DNA of 7,120 nt, taken from contig JANQME010000234.1 of assembly GCA_028280205.1 (NCBI GenBank), forward strand, positions 1 through 7,120, read 5' to 3'. This DNA is from Longimicrobiales bacterium (lineage in GTDB: Bacteria > Gemmatimonadota > Gemmatimonadetes > Longimicrobiales > Gaopeijiaceae). The translations under genes and the position numbers were made by a program. Every line of letters starts with the position of its first letter. Positions within the stretch are counted from its first letter, which is position 1. Shown in pieces: positions 1 to 5,140 of this stretch. The notes under the pieces were generated by a model. It did no database searches. It was not told where the DNA came from and worked only from the letters and a program-made list of their open reading frames with translations.

Positions 1-588
1 TCGGCGAGTGTCACGACGAGGGTCGCGCTCCTCGTCGTGACACTCGCGGGCGTGGGGCTCACGGTGCTCGGCGCCGACGAGGTGACGGCCACCTTCGGAT
101 CGTCGGGACTCGGCTGGGGGCTGCTCGCCGGCGTGAGCTACGGTGCGTATACGCTCTTCGGGCGTTTCGCCGCACCCCGCTACGGCTCTCTCGCTACGGT
201 CGTCTACAGCACGGCGGGCTCCGTCCTCTTCCTCGCCGTCGCCGTCCCGGCGCTGAGCGGCCCGGTCGTCTGGCCAGCCACGGCACCGGCGTGGGGTCTC
301 CTGCTCGCCTTCTCGCTCCTCACCATCGCGGTGGCCCACTTCCTCTTCTTCGACGCGCTGAGCCGCGTCGACGCCAGTCGGGCCTCGATCGGGACCGCGG
401 TGGAACCGGTCGTGGCCGGTGTGCTCGCGACCGTGCTTCTCGCCCAGGGGCTCGGGCCGCTCGGGTGGTTGGGGATCGCGCTGGTCGTAGCCGGCGTGGC
501 CGGTGTGGGCGTCACGACCCGACACACGAGACGGGCGGATGAGCCTCGTTCCGCCGGGGCCGGCTCACGCCCGGCCGGAGGCGCCTGA
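1..588 (+). CDS. EamA/DMT-family transporter, C-terminal part (5' end off the window)
   Basis: The frame is open from base 1 and stops with TGA at 586-588, so only the last 195 residues are seen and the true start lies to the left. A GTG at 37 is internal, not a start. The visible part has about six hydrophobic helices: the end of the first EamA repeat, then five from the second repeat. The last part has the family's usual pattern, with ASIGTAVEPVVAGVLATVLL followed by a Gln (where many members have Glu) and LGWLGIALVVAGV. A basic, Gly/Pro-rich tail of about 25 residues ends the protein. DMT/EamA proteins are inner-membrane exporters of small metabolites; the substrate cannot be told. It is convergent with the kinase-like gene, only 4 bp apart. 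A GC-rich 6-bp hairpin (558-563 with 571-576) inside its 3' end may help end transcription. Confidence 0.87.
   Translation, partial: SASVTTRVALLVVTLAGVGLTVLGADEVTATFGSSGLGWGLLAGVSYGAYTLFGRFAAPRYGSLATVVYSTAGSVLFLAVAVPALSGPVVWPATAPAWGLLLAFSLLTIAVAHFLFFDALSRVDASRASIGTAVEPVVAGVLATVLLAQGLGPLGWLGIALVVAGVAGVGVTTRHTRRADEPRSAGAGSRPAGGA
4..47. repeat. Perfect 17-bp inverted repeat inside the transporter gene
   Basis: Bases 4-20 (gcgagtgtcacgacgag) are the exact reverse complement of 31-47, with a 10-nt spacer. One further G-C pair (21 with 30) extends the stem. The transporter frame stays open through it and reads as a plausible loop-plus-helix (VTTRVALLVVTLAG). It may be a chance product of coding, an RNA hairpin, or a fold-back assembly artefact at a contig end. 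Confidence 0.8.
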
Positions 589-592
589 CCGG

Positions 593-1540
593 CTACGCCT
601 GCGGGAAGGAGAGCTCCACTTCGGCGCCCCCGTCCGGGACGTTGCGCAGCTCGATGCGTCCGCCCATGCGTTCCACCACCTTGCGAACGTGGGGCAGCCC
701 CAGGCCGAGTCCCTCCTCCGAGGTCGAGTAGAAGGGGTCGAACGCCCGGGAGAAGGCCTCCTCCGAGAAGCCCGGTCCGCGGTCCCGCACGATGAGGTGG
801 GCACGCCCTCCTTCCTCGCCGACCGTGAGGTCGATCGTGCCTCCGTCTCCGAAGCGGGTGGCGTTGTGCAGCACCAGGTAGAGTGCGTCGAGGAGCGCAG
901 GGCCGTTGACGGCAGCGTGCACTCCGGGGCTCCCCAGGAGCAGCCGGACGCCGATCTGGTGGTCCGCCGCGAACTCGCGCGAGACGGTCTGCGCCAGTCG
1001 AGCCAGGTCCTGACCTTCCCGGTGCTCCTCGATCTCCTCGATGAAGAAGTCGAGGTCCTCGAGCGCTCCGACGGCCCGTCCGATCCGCTCACGCAGTTCG
1101 TCGGCGTCTGCGGACTCCGCTGCTTCCTCGAGCGGGCCACGCACCGCACGAGTGAGGTAGGCGCTCACGCGGGAGACGGCCTCGCGCATCGCCGCCTCAC
1201 GCTCGACTTCCCTGGGCGCCCATCCCTGGGCGAGAGCTTCGTGGAGCCGCGCTTCAGGGCTTCCGGGCTCCAGATCCTCGGGCACCCGACCCCGCTTCAC
1301 GGCGTCGACGACGGAACGGATCGCCTCCTCGTGCGCGCTACGCCCCTCCTCGGCAGCAGCCGTACGGCCCTGCTCGACCCCGACGCGCGTCCCCTCCTGG
1401 AGCCCCTTGGCGCGTCCTTCCTCGATGCCCTGCAGGCGTTCCGATTCGGCTCCTTCGCGGCGTCCGGCGCCCCGTCCGACCACGAAGCCGATGGCCGCTC
1501 CGACGACGAGGGTCAGAAGTGCGACGACGAGGGGGTCCAT
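593..1540 (-). CDS. Membrane-anchored histidine-kinase-like ATPase with degenerate H-box
   Basis: The protein has 315 residues from an ATG at 1540; the frame is open further upstream, but that stretch is the promoter region and looks non-coding. One N-terminal membrane helix (about residues 4-22) is followed by a long charged helix in which Gly recurs every fourth position from 14 to 66. Residues 121-172 resemble the dimerisation hairpin of histidine kinases, but the H-box reads RAVRGPL (131-137), with Arg where the phospho-accepting His is expected. The C-terminal HATPase_c domain is intact: N-box LHNATRF (224-230), G1 DRGPGF (253-258), F-box FDPFYST (267-273) and G2 GLGLGLP (277-283). It should bind ATP at the inner face of the membrane, but may not autophosphorylate in the usual way. 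No sensor domain and no response regulator is adjacent. The start has no clear Shine-Dalgarno. The ATPase domain call is firm; the role is open. Confidence 0.85.
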   Translation of the reverse strand: MDPLVVALLTLVVGAAIGFVVGRGAGRREGAESERLQGIEEGRAKGLQEGTRVGVEQGRTAAAEEGRSAHEEAIRSVVDAVKRGRVPEDLEPGSPEARLHEALAQGWAPREVEREAAMREAVSRVSAYLTRAVRGPLEEAAESADADELRERIGRAVGALEDLDFFIEEIEEHREGQDLARLAQTVSREFAADHQIGVRLLLGSPGVHAAVNGPALLDALYLVLHNATRFGDGGTIDLTVGEEGGRAHLIVRDRGPGFSEEAFSRAFDPFYSTSEEGLGLGLPHVRKVVERMGGRIELRNVPDGGAEVELSFPQA

Positions 1541-1573
1541 GGGACGCCTGGTCCAGGGGAGCGAGGGGGCCGA

Positions 1574-1602
1574 ATTGTCGCACCGTGTACCGGTAGCGGC
1601 AA
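1574..1602 (-). promoter_or_regulatory. Putative sigma70-type promoter of the kinase-like gene
   Basis: Read on the minus strand: -35 TTGCCG (1602-1597), 17-bp spacer, -10 GACAAT (1579-1574), each matching four of six consensus bases. Transcription would start near 1567, giving a leader of roughly 27 nt without a visible Shine-Dalgarno. It stands back to back with the promoter of the CoA-binding gene. Confidence 0.4.
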
Positions 1603-1616
1603 CGCGGGTCGGGAGG

Positions 1617-1646
1617 TTGCGGCAGGGCGGAACGCGCCGGTATGCT
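1617..1646 (+). promoter_or_regulatory. Putative promoter of a leaderless CoA-binding gene mRNA
   Basis: The -35 is TTGCGG (1617-1622), the spacer 18 bp, and the -10 TATGCT (1641-1646). The first in-frame start, GTG at 1655, lies 8 nt after the -10, where transcription itself should begin. This would give a leaderless mRNA and is the main reason for choosing that GTG. Confidence 0.45.
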
Positions 1647-1654
1647 CGCGGGCT

Positions 1655-2116
1655 GTGGACAGGAATCGTGAGCTGCGACGCCTTCTCGACGCGTCGTCGG
1701 ACCGTGCCAATCCGTCGCCGGTGGAGCTGACGACGCTCCTCGAGCGCGTGCAGCATATCGCGGTCGTAGGCCTCTCCCGACACCTCGAGAAGCCCGCCCG
1801 GCGCATCCCCTCCTATCTGGCCGCAAAGGGCTACGACGTCATCCCCGTGAATCCGAACGCCGAGCGCCTGCTCGGCCGTCGATCCTGGGCCTCGCTCGAC
1901 GACGTGGAGGAGGAGATCGACCTGGTCCTGGTCTTTCGTCCTTCTCCGGATGCGCCCGAGGTCGTCGAGGCCGCGATGCGGAGGGACGAGGAGCCGGCGA
2001 TCTGGCTCCAGGCGGGCGTACGGGCGGACGACGCGGTCCGGTCAGCCCGGAGGTCCGGACGGACCGTGGTCCACGACCTCTGCATCTTCCGGGTCCACCG
2101 CGTCCTCGTCCACTGA
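1655..2116 (+). CDS. CoA-binding domain protein (YccU-like, CoA_binding_2 family)
   Basis: The protein has 153 residues from GTG 1655; the family's usual length is about 135-145. It is a single Rossmann-type CoA-binding domain like the one in succinyl-CoA synthetase alpha subunits. Conserved parts are the nucleotide-binding strand and loop HIAVVGLS (34-41), KPARRIPSYL (46-55), GYDVIPVNP (59-67), the SLDDV/IDLVLVF region (80-94), WLQAGV (117-122) and the C-terminal D-x-C motif VVHDLCI (138-144). Such stand-alone proteins are predicted cytoplasmic CoA or acyl-CoA binders; their physiological role is poorly known. An alternative start is GTG 1721 (residue 23), which would trim a non-conserved, polar N-terminus. 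The frame is open far upstream (to 503), but that part is only antisense to the kinase-like gene. Its last 75 bp overlap the end of the convergent V4R-like gene. Confidence 0.88.
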   Translation: MDRNRELRRLLDASSDRANPSPVELTTLLERVQHIAVVGLSRHLEKPARRIPSYLAAKGYDVIPVNPNAERLLGRRSWASLDDVEEEIDLVLVFRPSPDAPEVVEAAMRRDEEPAIWLQAGVRADDAVRSARRSGRTVVHDLCIFRVHRVLVH

Positions 2117-2794
2117 GTCCGAGCCCCGAGCGTCGACCCCGGGGGCCACGGTCGCCGCCTCCTGCACCATCTCTCCCTCCCAGCGACACCGATCGTCGCC
2201 CCTGCCCTGGCACAGGGTGTGGAGCACCTCGGCGGAGCCGCCCAGCGTCTGCTCCAGAACTTCCTCGGCGAAGCCCGAGAGAAGGTGGCAGGCGTCCCCA
2301 CCGGGATCGGCTTCGACGAAAATCAGCGATCGCCCCTCGATCGTGAACGGAGGCCGCGCGAAGCCCCCGATCGGACGGCCGAAGAGTCGACGGAGCATCC
2401 AGCGGGTCCGCGCACGGGCGACGCGGTAGCCGAGTCCCGCTGGCAGCAGGCGCACCCACCGCGAAGGGCGTTCTCCTCCACCCAGCAGCCGGCCCACACG
2501 GTGAAAGACCTGGGCGGAGTCGGGGCGTCGGATCACCAGACGGAAGAGCCCCTGCACATCGTCGTCGGAAAGTCGAACGCCCCGCCGCGCGTCCTCGCGA
2601 AACTGGCGGATCTGTCGCTCCACCACGTCGCTGAGCCCGAAGCGACGCGGCATCGTCCGCGTGGGATCCTCCTCCTCGAGCATCTCCGGCGGGAGGTCCA
2701 TGTCCCTCATGACCTCGAGGAGCCGGAGGGCGACCTCGGCCCTGACCCTGCGGGGTCCGGGCTCCTCCGGTGCCGATGAAGCGGGCTGCGTCAC
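2042..2794 (-). CDS. Probable V4R-domain (4-vinyl reductase-like) ligand-binding protein
   Basis: The protein has 250 residues from a GTG at 2794; GAAGG lies about 6 nt upstream as a weak ribosome site. An internal Met at residue 30 is a possible alternative start. Residues 1-110 are charged and helical, and match nothing I recognise. Residues about 145-208 fit the end of a V4R domain: a strand, a helix LLSGFAEEVLEQTLGG (171-186), then the Cys pattern HTLCQGRGDDRCRWE (192-206) with C195 and C203, plus C169. V4R domains are predicted small-molecule sensors, and a related fold occurs in BchJ-type proteins. No enzyme function can be inferred. Residues about 210-250 are an acidic, probably disordered tail; the last 25 codons are antisense to conserved codons of the CoA-binding gene. 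The gene itself is likely real; the V4R call rests on one motif region. Confidence 0.7.
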   Translation of the reverse strand: MTQPASSAPEEPGPRRVRAEVALRLLEVMRDMDLPPEMLEEEDPTRTMPRRFGLSDVVERQIRQFREDARRGVRLSDDDVQGLFRLVIRRPDSAQVFHRVGRLLGGGERPSRWVRLLPAGLGYRVARARTRWMLRRLFGRPIGGFARPPFTIEGRSLIFVEADPGGDACHLLSGFAEEVLEQTLGGSAEVLHTLCQGRGDDRCRWEGEMVQEAATVAPGVDARGSDSVDEDAVDPEDAEVVDHGPSGPPG

Positions 2795-2903
2795 GCGGGC
2801 CTTCGATTCGGGGCAGAGCGGAACGGCCTAATCTCCACCGCCGACCGAGGCGGGGCAACGCCGGAGTCCGTGCCACGGAAGAGCGTCGAAGTGGTGCCAA
2901 AAC

Positions 2904-2915
2904 GGCAAATTTGCC
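2904..2915. promoter_or_regulatory. 12-bp palindrome GGCAAATTTGCC, candidate operator
   Basis: GGCAAATTTGCC is a perfect palindrome in the AT-richest spot of the intergenic region. It is preceded by TGCC-N5-GGCA (2895-2907), which shares its left arm. Its position between divergent genes suits a repressor or activator site acting on either gene, but no regulator can be named. Confidence 0.35.
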
Positions 2916-3090
2916 CAACGTACCAATATGAGAATGACCCCCGTGCGCCGTCGGTATATAGTCCATTATCCTCGGCTGCCCCGGGACGGGGGAGTGTGGA
3001 GGTGCACTCGTTGGCCCACCCTGGGGGGGCTGGTTCTTCGTGCCATCGAGTCCCTTCGCCTCCCCCGTCTCTGCTTGCCTCTCACACACC

Positions 3091-3120
3091 TCGCCGAGTC
3101 CCCCCGGCCGCTCGTACCTT
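3091..3120 (+). promoter_or_regulatory. Weak candidate promoter just upstream of the E1 alpha start
   Basis: A -10-like TACCTT (3115-3120) lies 7 nt before ATG 3128. A poor -35-like TCGCCG (3091-3096) sits 18 bp upstream. The geometry matches the leaderless candidates before the CoA-binding gene and the unknown gene at 6345. A rival start of transcription is TATATA at 2955-2960, which would give a leader of about 165 nt. Confidence 0.25.
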
Positions 3121-3127
3121 CCGTCGC

Positions 3128-4258
3128 ATGAAGCGATATCCAGCCTTCGATCCGCCGGAGTACGTGACCTGGGAACCCGATCCGGGCCTCGTGCACGCCT
3201 TCGGCGAGACGGTCGGCCGCCGGCCGGCACGGGCACACGTGGTCTCCACGCTCGACGAGTCGGACTTCCTGTCGCTCTACCGCGACCTCCTGCGCACACG
3301 CCTGCACGACATCGGGCTCAAACGCTGGGTCCGCACGGGCGTGATCTCAAAGGCGTGGTTGGGTACCGGGGAAGAAGCGGTGACCGTCGGCAACGTGCGA
3401 GCGCTCGATCCGGATCGCGACGTCGTCTCCCCCATGATCCGCAACGCGGGTGCTCTCCACATGATGGGCATGCCGCTCGCAGACATGTTCCGCGGCTACC
3501 TCGCGACTGCGGACTCACCGAGCGGCGGCCGGGACCTGCACGTCGGCGACCTCGACACCGGGATCATCCAGCCGATCAGCCACATGGGGACCAGCGTGAC
3601 CGTCGTGGCGGGCGTCGCGCTCTCGTTCCGGAACCGGGGCGAGGACCGCGTCGCGATGACGTGGATCGGCGACGGTGCCACGAAGTGCGCCGCCACCCAC
3701 GAAGGCCTCAACCTCGCGGCAGTCCTGCGGCTCCCGGCCGTCTTCGTGATCCAGAACAACCAGGTGGCGCTCGGCACCCGAGCCGCCGACCACGGGATCG
3801 GAGACCTGCACGCCTGGCCCGCCATGTACGGGATCGAACCATCGATCTGCGACGGCAACAACGTGCTCGACGTGTACGCCGCGACGCACCTCGCCGTCGA
3901 GCGGTGTCGGGCCGGCGACGGGCCGGCGATCATCGTGGCGGACACCTTTCGGATGGGCGGTCACGCGACGCACGACGAGCGCGAAGCTCGCGAGACGTTC
4001 CCGCCCGAGCTCTTCACCGCATGGGGGCGGCGGGACCCGATCGGGCTCTTCGAGCGTTGGTTGTTGGAGTGGGGCGTTCCCGCAAAGACACTCGAGCGGA
4101 TCGAGACGGAGGTCACGGACGAGATGGACCGGGCCGCCGCGGAGGCACTCGAGTCGAAGGACCGCGTCCCAAAACCTGAACAAGCACTGTACACAGGATT
4201 TTCGGAAGGAGGACCCCTGGTCGGCTTGGAGCGGCGTCCGTTCGCCACGACCCCGTAA
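3128..4258 (+). CDS. 2-oxoacid dehydrogenase E1 component, alpha subunit (TPP-dependent)
   Basis: The protein has 376 residues. It is the alpha half of a thiamine-diphosphate-dependent E1, which decarboxylates pyruvate or a branched-chain 2-oxoacid and passes the acyl group to the E2 lipoyl domain. The TPP/Mg motif is complete: GDG at 181-183 and NN at 210-211, 26 residues apart, with HEGLNLAAVLRLPAVFVIQN between. Other family marks are GTGEEAVTVG (79-88), RNAGALHMMG (105-114), SHMGTSVTVVAGVAL (151-165) and the substrate loop MGGHATHDERE (276-286) followed by the RRDPIGLFE helix. Length fits alpha subunits. ATG 3128 is chosen because the protein becomes family-like soon after it and the upstream open frame is Pro/Ser-rich intergenic translation. 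There is no Shine-Dalgarno. No E1 beta, E2 or E3 gene follows, so partners must lie elsewhere. The substrate, pyruvate or branched-chain, cannot be decided. Confidence 0.93.
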   Translation: MKRYPAFDPPEYVTWEPDPGLVHAFGETVGRRPARAHVVSTLDESDFLSLYRDLLRTRLHDIGLKRWVRTGVISKAWLGTGEEAVTVGNVRALDPDRDVVSPMIRNAGALHMMGMPLADMFRGYLATADSPSGGRDLHVGDLDTGIIQPISHMGTSVTVVAGVALSFRNRGEDRVAMTWIGDGATKCAATHEGLNLAAVLRLPAVFVIQNNQVALGTRAADHGIGDLHAWPAMYGIEPSICDGNNVLDVYAATHLAVERCRAGDGPAIIVADTFRMGGHATHDEREARETFPPELFTAWGRRDPIGLFERWLLEWGVPAKTLERIETEVTDEMDRAAAEALESKDRVPKPEQALYTGFSEGGPLVGLERRPFATTP

Positions 4259-4311
4259 AACTACGCATCAGCGTACGGAGACGGTATGGCAGACCGAACG
4301 ATTCGATATCT

Positions 4312-4352
4312 CCTGTACATGACTTGAACAGGTCGAGCGAACCGACTACCTT
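4312..4352 (+). promoter_or_regulatory. Putative promoter of the sigma-factor gene with an overlapping inverted repeat
   Basis: The -35 is TTGAAC (4324-4329), the spacer exactly 17 bp, and the -10 TACCTT (4347-4352). Transcription would start near 4359, giving about 50 nt of leader. The GAAC of the -35 also resembles ECF-type -35 boxes, so self-activation is possible. CCTGT-N11-ACAGG (4312-4332) overlaps the -35 and could be an operator. The rest of the 153-bp gap after E1 alpha holds only a small hairpin, TACGC-ATCA-GCGTA (4262-4275), with no T-tract. Confidence 0.4.
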
Positions 4353-4411
4353 ACGCGTCACGCAAATCAGGATCTGACCGTTGCTTGGCTCAGAAAATGG
4401 GGATTGAACTT

Positions 4412-5041
4412 ATGATCAGTTCGAACAGGGACCGCGCGGGCTCCCCCCCCGACCAGCGCCCGCTCGAAGAGCTTACCGACGAGGAGTTGGTCACGGCCCA
4501 TCTGGAGGGTCGGCCGCGGGCGTTCCAGAGCTTGTACGACCGTTACCGTGACCGCCTCGTGCACTTCATCACGCGAAAGACGGGGGACCCGGACCGCGCG
4601 CAGGATCTTGTTCAGGAAGCGTTCATCCGGGTTACGCGACATCTGCACCGCTTCGATACGTCGAAGAAGTTCTCGACGTGGATCTACACGATCGCCGGGA
4701 ACCTCTCGAAGAACGAGCTCAGGAACCGGTCGCGCAGCCCGCTCGTCCTCTTCCAGAAGCTGACGAACAACTGGGACGACGATCACCGTCCGATCCAGTT
4801 CGAGGACTCCTCCACGAAGCCGGACGACCTGTACCGGAAGCGCTACCTGCGACGGCTCGTCGAGGACACGGTACGCACGCTGCCGGAGCACCACCAACTG
4901 GTCTTCCGACTGCGGGAGCTGGAAGGGAAGAGCTACGAGGAGATTTCCGAGATCACGGGGGTGAACCTCGGGACGGTCAAGAGCCGCCTCCACCGCGCCC
5001 GCAACTCGTTCGCCCAGCGGATCGAGCCCTTCCTGAACTGA
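4412..5041 (+). CDS. RNA polymerase sigma factor, ECF (sigma70 region 2 plus region 4) type
   Basis: The protein has 209 residues from ATG 4412, which has GGGGA at 4399-4403, 8 nt upstream. In-frame ATG 4397 and TTG 4385 would add 5 or 9 residues. Sigma region 2 spans about 36-107, with DLVQEAFIRV (65-74), FSTWIYTIAGN (87-97) and NELRNRSR (101-108). The linker at 109-140 is polar. Region 4 covers about 145-200, with LPEHHQLVFRLRELEGKSYE (157-176) and the helix-turn-helix to VNLGTVKSRLHRAR (184-197). The layout lacks regions 1.1 and 3, as in ECF sigma factors, which direct polymerase to a small regulon. No anti-sigma factor lies on either side; the next gene, on the same strand 99 bp away, is PspA-like. 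Regulation may be through its own promoter or by a distant partner. Confidence 0.93.
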   Translation: MISSNRDRAGSPPDQRPLEELTDEELVTAHLEGRPRAFQSLYDRYRDRLVHFITRKTGDPDRAQDLVQEAFIRVTRHLHRFDTSKKFSTWIYTIAGNLSKNELRNRSRSPLVLFQKLTNNWDDDHRPIQFEDSSTKPDDLYRKRYLRRLVEDTVRTLPEHHQLVFRLRELEGKSYEEISEITGVNLGTVKSRLHRARNSFAQRIEPFLN

Positions 5042-5052
5042 AGCTTCGTCGC

Positions 5053-5072
5053 CACTCTCTTCGTAGAGAGTG
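5053..5072 (+). terminator. Hairpin just after the sigma gene
   Basis: CACTCTCT (5053-5060) pairs perfectly with AGAGAGTG (5065-5072) around a TCGT loop, 11 nt after the stop codon. No T-tract follows, so it is either a non-canonical terminator or an mRNA-stabilising or processing hairpin. Confidence 0.45.
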
Positions 5073-5089
5073 AGAGGACGATCCACCGC

Positions 5090-5120
5090 ACGGGCGGGGT
5101 CTCTCGGAGGCTCCGCCCGT
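5090..5120 (+). terminator. Strong 14-bp hairpin in the PspA-like gene leader
   Basis: Bases 5090-5103 pair with 5107-5120 around a TCG loop: 12 Watson-Crick pairs and 2 G-U pairs, with an outer eight-pair GC-rich clamp (ACGGGCGG with CCGCCCGT). No T-tract follows. It ends 9 nt before the GAGG ribosome site of the PspA-like gene. It could terminate the sigma transcript, attenuate read-through, or shape the leader. Confidence 0.5.
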
Positions 5121-5140
5121 CGCCTTCGCGAGGTGCCGCG

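Larger units (their letters stand above)
2795..3127. other. Divergent intergenic region between the V4R-like and E1 alpha genes
   Basis: This 333-bp stretch has no convincing gene, although the E1 alpha frame happens to be open from 2870. On the minus strand, TTGCCC (2858-2853), 17 bp and GAGATT (2835-2830) form a weak promoter candidate for the V4R-like gene. An AT-richer patch (about 2895-2970) holds a 12-bp palindrome and TATATA at 2955-2960. The remainder (2975-3110) is C- and G-tract-rich leader with only a small 5-bp hairpin (2992-2996 with 3005-3009). Confidence 0.6.

Noticed and set aside
503..1654. Open plus-strand frame of nearly 400 codons upstream of the CoA-binding gene
   Set aside because: It is the antisense of the kinase-like gene, whose HATPase boxes are unmistakable. 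The frame is open because of high GC, and its translation is low-complexity with no family pattern.
2870..3127. N-terminal extension of the E1 alpha frame
   Set aside because: It would cover the AT-rich palindrome and C-rich leader; its Pro/Ser-rich sequence resembles no E1 alpha N-terminus.
1839..3299. Minus-strand open frame of 486 codons
   Set aside because: The translation is extremely Arg/Pro/Gly-rich and runs through two genes and an intergenic region; it is a GC-driven shadow.
4312..4332. LexA-type SOS box at the sigma promoter
   Set aside because: The E. coli-type box is CTGT-N8-ACAG; here the gap is 11, so the resemblance is not enough.
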